Shown one piece after another: positions 62,831 through 64,000 of a stretch of DNA of 64,000 bases; position 1 is the stretch's first letter, and each line of letters opens with the position of its first letter. Under the pieces are notes generated by a model that saw only the letters and a list, made by a program, of their open reading frames with translations, was not told the origin of the DNA and made no database searches. Source of the DNA: Maribellus luteus (lineage in GTDB: Bacteria > Bacteroidota > Bacteroidia > Bacteroidales > Prolixibacteraceae); NCBI RefSeq assembly GCF_003576475.1, contig NZ_QWGR01000020.1:1-64000 (forward strand), in the 5' to 3' direction. The position numbers were made by a program, and so were the translations under genes.

Positions 62831-62963
62831 TTTGAAAATAATAGTTTTGCTAAAGCTATAAAACAGTTAGAACATTGCGGCCCAAATCATTGCCATACTG
62901 GCTGCCTCCACACATAATTATGTAGTAAAAGGATAAATAGAACAGTAAAAAATTCCCCCGTTT

Positions 62964-63209
62964 TCAATAAAAATAAGATTTTATCGGCCCCAAAATACCT
63001 TTGTCCTGATTCCAAACAGGTTTGCGTATATTTTCTTTTGCTTTTTCAGGCAATTTGGCGTAGGCCGCTATCTCTGTCAAACACCAACCATATCCTTCAA
63101 TTTCCAGAGAAGTTGCATGTTCCGCGTTCCACCATTTTAGTTTACTATCCTGTGAAGCATCACAAAATGTTAGCAGGAAAATAAATCCTGGTTTAGGATA
63201 GTTAAACAT
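62964..63209 (-). pseudogene. Truncated N-terminal piece of an SGNH/GDSL esterase gene
   Basis: An 81-codon frame. Residues 25-65 (WWNAEHATSLEIEGYGW, AYAKLPEKAKENIRKPVWN) match the N-terminal beta domain preceding the SGNH domain in GxDLY-type carbohydrate esterases (usual pattern W..L.I.G.GW..TE..Y.RLP.KA....R..VW). The expected continuation and the catalytic domain are missing; the frame ends after 14 unrelated residues. It is preceded by a hydrophobic export-like segment (FIFLLTFCDAS). Whether the fragment is expressed is unknown. Nothing else is seen in the flanking gaps. Confidence 0.55.
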
Positions 63210-63278
63210 GCACTCTTTCTATTGAAATTTAGAAGAAGCCGAGAATCAACTACACCTTGATCTAACAAGCACTTACTT

Positions 63279-64000
63279 CTATTCAAATATAGACCGGGGA
63301 ACTTCACCCACCCAGGGTAAAGGTATTTGGCAATTAAAAAGATACGCAATAGTAGCAGCCGTATTTACCGTATTATTAGGTTCTTCAAGCAAAGTTCCTT
63401 TCTTAATAGTTGGTCCAGTGATACACCAGGGAACTTCCATTTCTGTGGGACTTACTCCTCCATGGCCATTGCCAACTCCACCATGATCTGAAATAAACAT
63501 GAAATGAGTGTCCTTGTACAATCCCTTTTCTTTCATCCAACTCAAAAATTCTCCAATATGTACATCGGCTTCTTCAATGGATTGAATGTATTCGGGTGAC
63601 ATCCAGTTATGTTTATGTCCGGCATGATCAGTATGCACCGAGTATAAAAACACACAAGTTGGCTGGTTCTTATTTTCCTCAATAAAGTCAAAGGCTTTCC
63701 GGTAATTTTCCACATAACCATCATTTTCTAAAAAGCTAACCTCATCCAGATAGTTCTGATTATAGGGATACACCAACGGTCCCCAGTTGTAATAGAAGGC
63801 CGTTTTAACGTTAGGTACCTGTTTCTTTAACACCTCAAAAATTGAAGGATAATAACCGGAGTTGTCCTTCACAATCGCAGGTAATTTAATATTTTCAAGT
63901 GTCCAGTCATTTCCAACAACTCCATGTTGCTCCGGGCCACTACCTGTCAGGTGGCTTGTCCAGTTTGGAAGCGTAACAGAAGGCATTACATTCCTGGTTT
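63279..64000 (-). CDS. Type I phosphodiesterase/nucleotide pyrophosphatase-family protein, N-terminus outside window
   Basis: Alkaline-phosphatase superfamily hydrolase using two metals and a Thr nucleophile. Visible motifs: VMPSVTLPNWTSHLTG (nucleophile Thr, as in the PSxTxPN motif of NPP enzymes), GPEQHGVVGNDW, SVHTDHAGHKH and FISDHGG with the second set of metal ligands. The open frame continues upstream of the internal ATG at 63986 (reading TRNV) to the window edge, and family similarity does too, so the start is outside. The substrate could be a phosphodiester- or phosphate-modified glycan. Confidence 0.85.
   Translation of the reverse strand, partial: TRNVMPSVTLPNWTSHLTGSGPEQHGVVGNDWTLENIKLPAIVKDNSGYYPSIFEVLKKQVPNVKTAFYYNWGPLVYPYNQNYLDEVSFLENDGYVENYRKAFDFIEENKNQPTCVFLYSVHTDHAGHKHNWMSPEYIQSIEEADVHIGEFLSWMKEKGLYKDTHFMFISDHGGVGNGHGGVSPTEMEVPWCITGPTIKKGTLLEEPNNTVNTAATIAYLFNCQIPLPWVGEVPRSIFE

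Overview
The window looks like a chromosomal segment of a free-living or gut Bacteroidota (Bacteroidia), probably Marinilabiliales/Prolixibacteraceae-like. The evidence is three SusC/SusD pairs, an ECF sigma/FecR switch, Bacteroidota lipoprotein signals, -7 elements of the TAnnTTTG type, AT-rich start regions without strong Shine-Dalgarno sequences, and a Bacteroidota-type integrase. Nearly everything lies on the minus strand and is devoted to degrading fucose- and galactose-rich glycans and oxidising the released sugars. No rRNA, tRNA or CRISPR was seen. Species and substrate are inferred.

Layout. (1) 1-660: C-terminal half of a tyrosine recombinase with a strong terminator, beside an antirestriction-like (ArdC) gene remnant. 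(2) 910-24818: a complete polysaccharide utilisation locus (PUL1). Read in transcription order it holds an ECF sigma factor, FecR, an STN-type SusC, SusD, a small surface lipoprotein, a clan GH-D alpha-galactosidase, an endonuclease/phosphatase-fold protein, a GH35 beta-galactosidase, two GH110 alpha-1,3-galactosidases flanking a short GH101-like enzyme, a large lipoprotein of unknown glycosidase type and a beta-propeller glycosidase. (3) 24955-29461: a four-gene oxidative sugar operon (mutarotase, aldose dehydrogenase, lactonase, Zn-dehydrogenase) divergent from a LacI regulator, with a palindromic operator between. (4) 29715-42250: two further SusC/SusD systems without STN domains or glycosidases, preceded by almost identical 147-bp leaders. 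(5) 42866-52377: an operon of two GH2 enzymes, an RraA-type aldolase, an acid-sugar dehydratase, an SDR and an SMP-30 lactonase, divergent from an AraC regulator. (6) 53461-64000: an SSS symporter, a GH29 alpha-L-fucosidase, a two-domain esterase, an NPCBM glycosidase, two gene remnants and the end of a type I phosphodiesterase.

How it fits together. The enzymes suit an alpha- and beta-galactosylated, fucosylated, partly acylated O-glycan-like substrate. Released fucose (and perhaps galactose) would enter through the symporter and be oxidised by mutarotase, dehydrogenase, lactonase, dehydratase, dehydrogenase and aldolase. PUL1 is built for sigma/anti-sigma trans-envelope signalling. The rest appears to share a different regulator: the 14-mer TGAACTATATTGTC (or a close variant) lies upstream of both STN-less susC genes, the GH2/catabolic operon, the symporter and, weakly, the fucosidase. 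In the first three cases it sits exactly 43 bp from a -7-like element. All three susC leaders also carry, on the opposite strand, three hairpins ending in a T6 tract, the layout expected of DonS-like cis-antisense RNAs.
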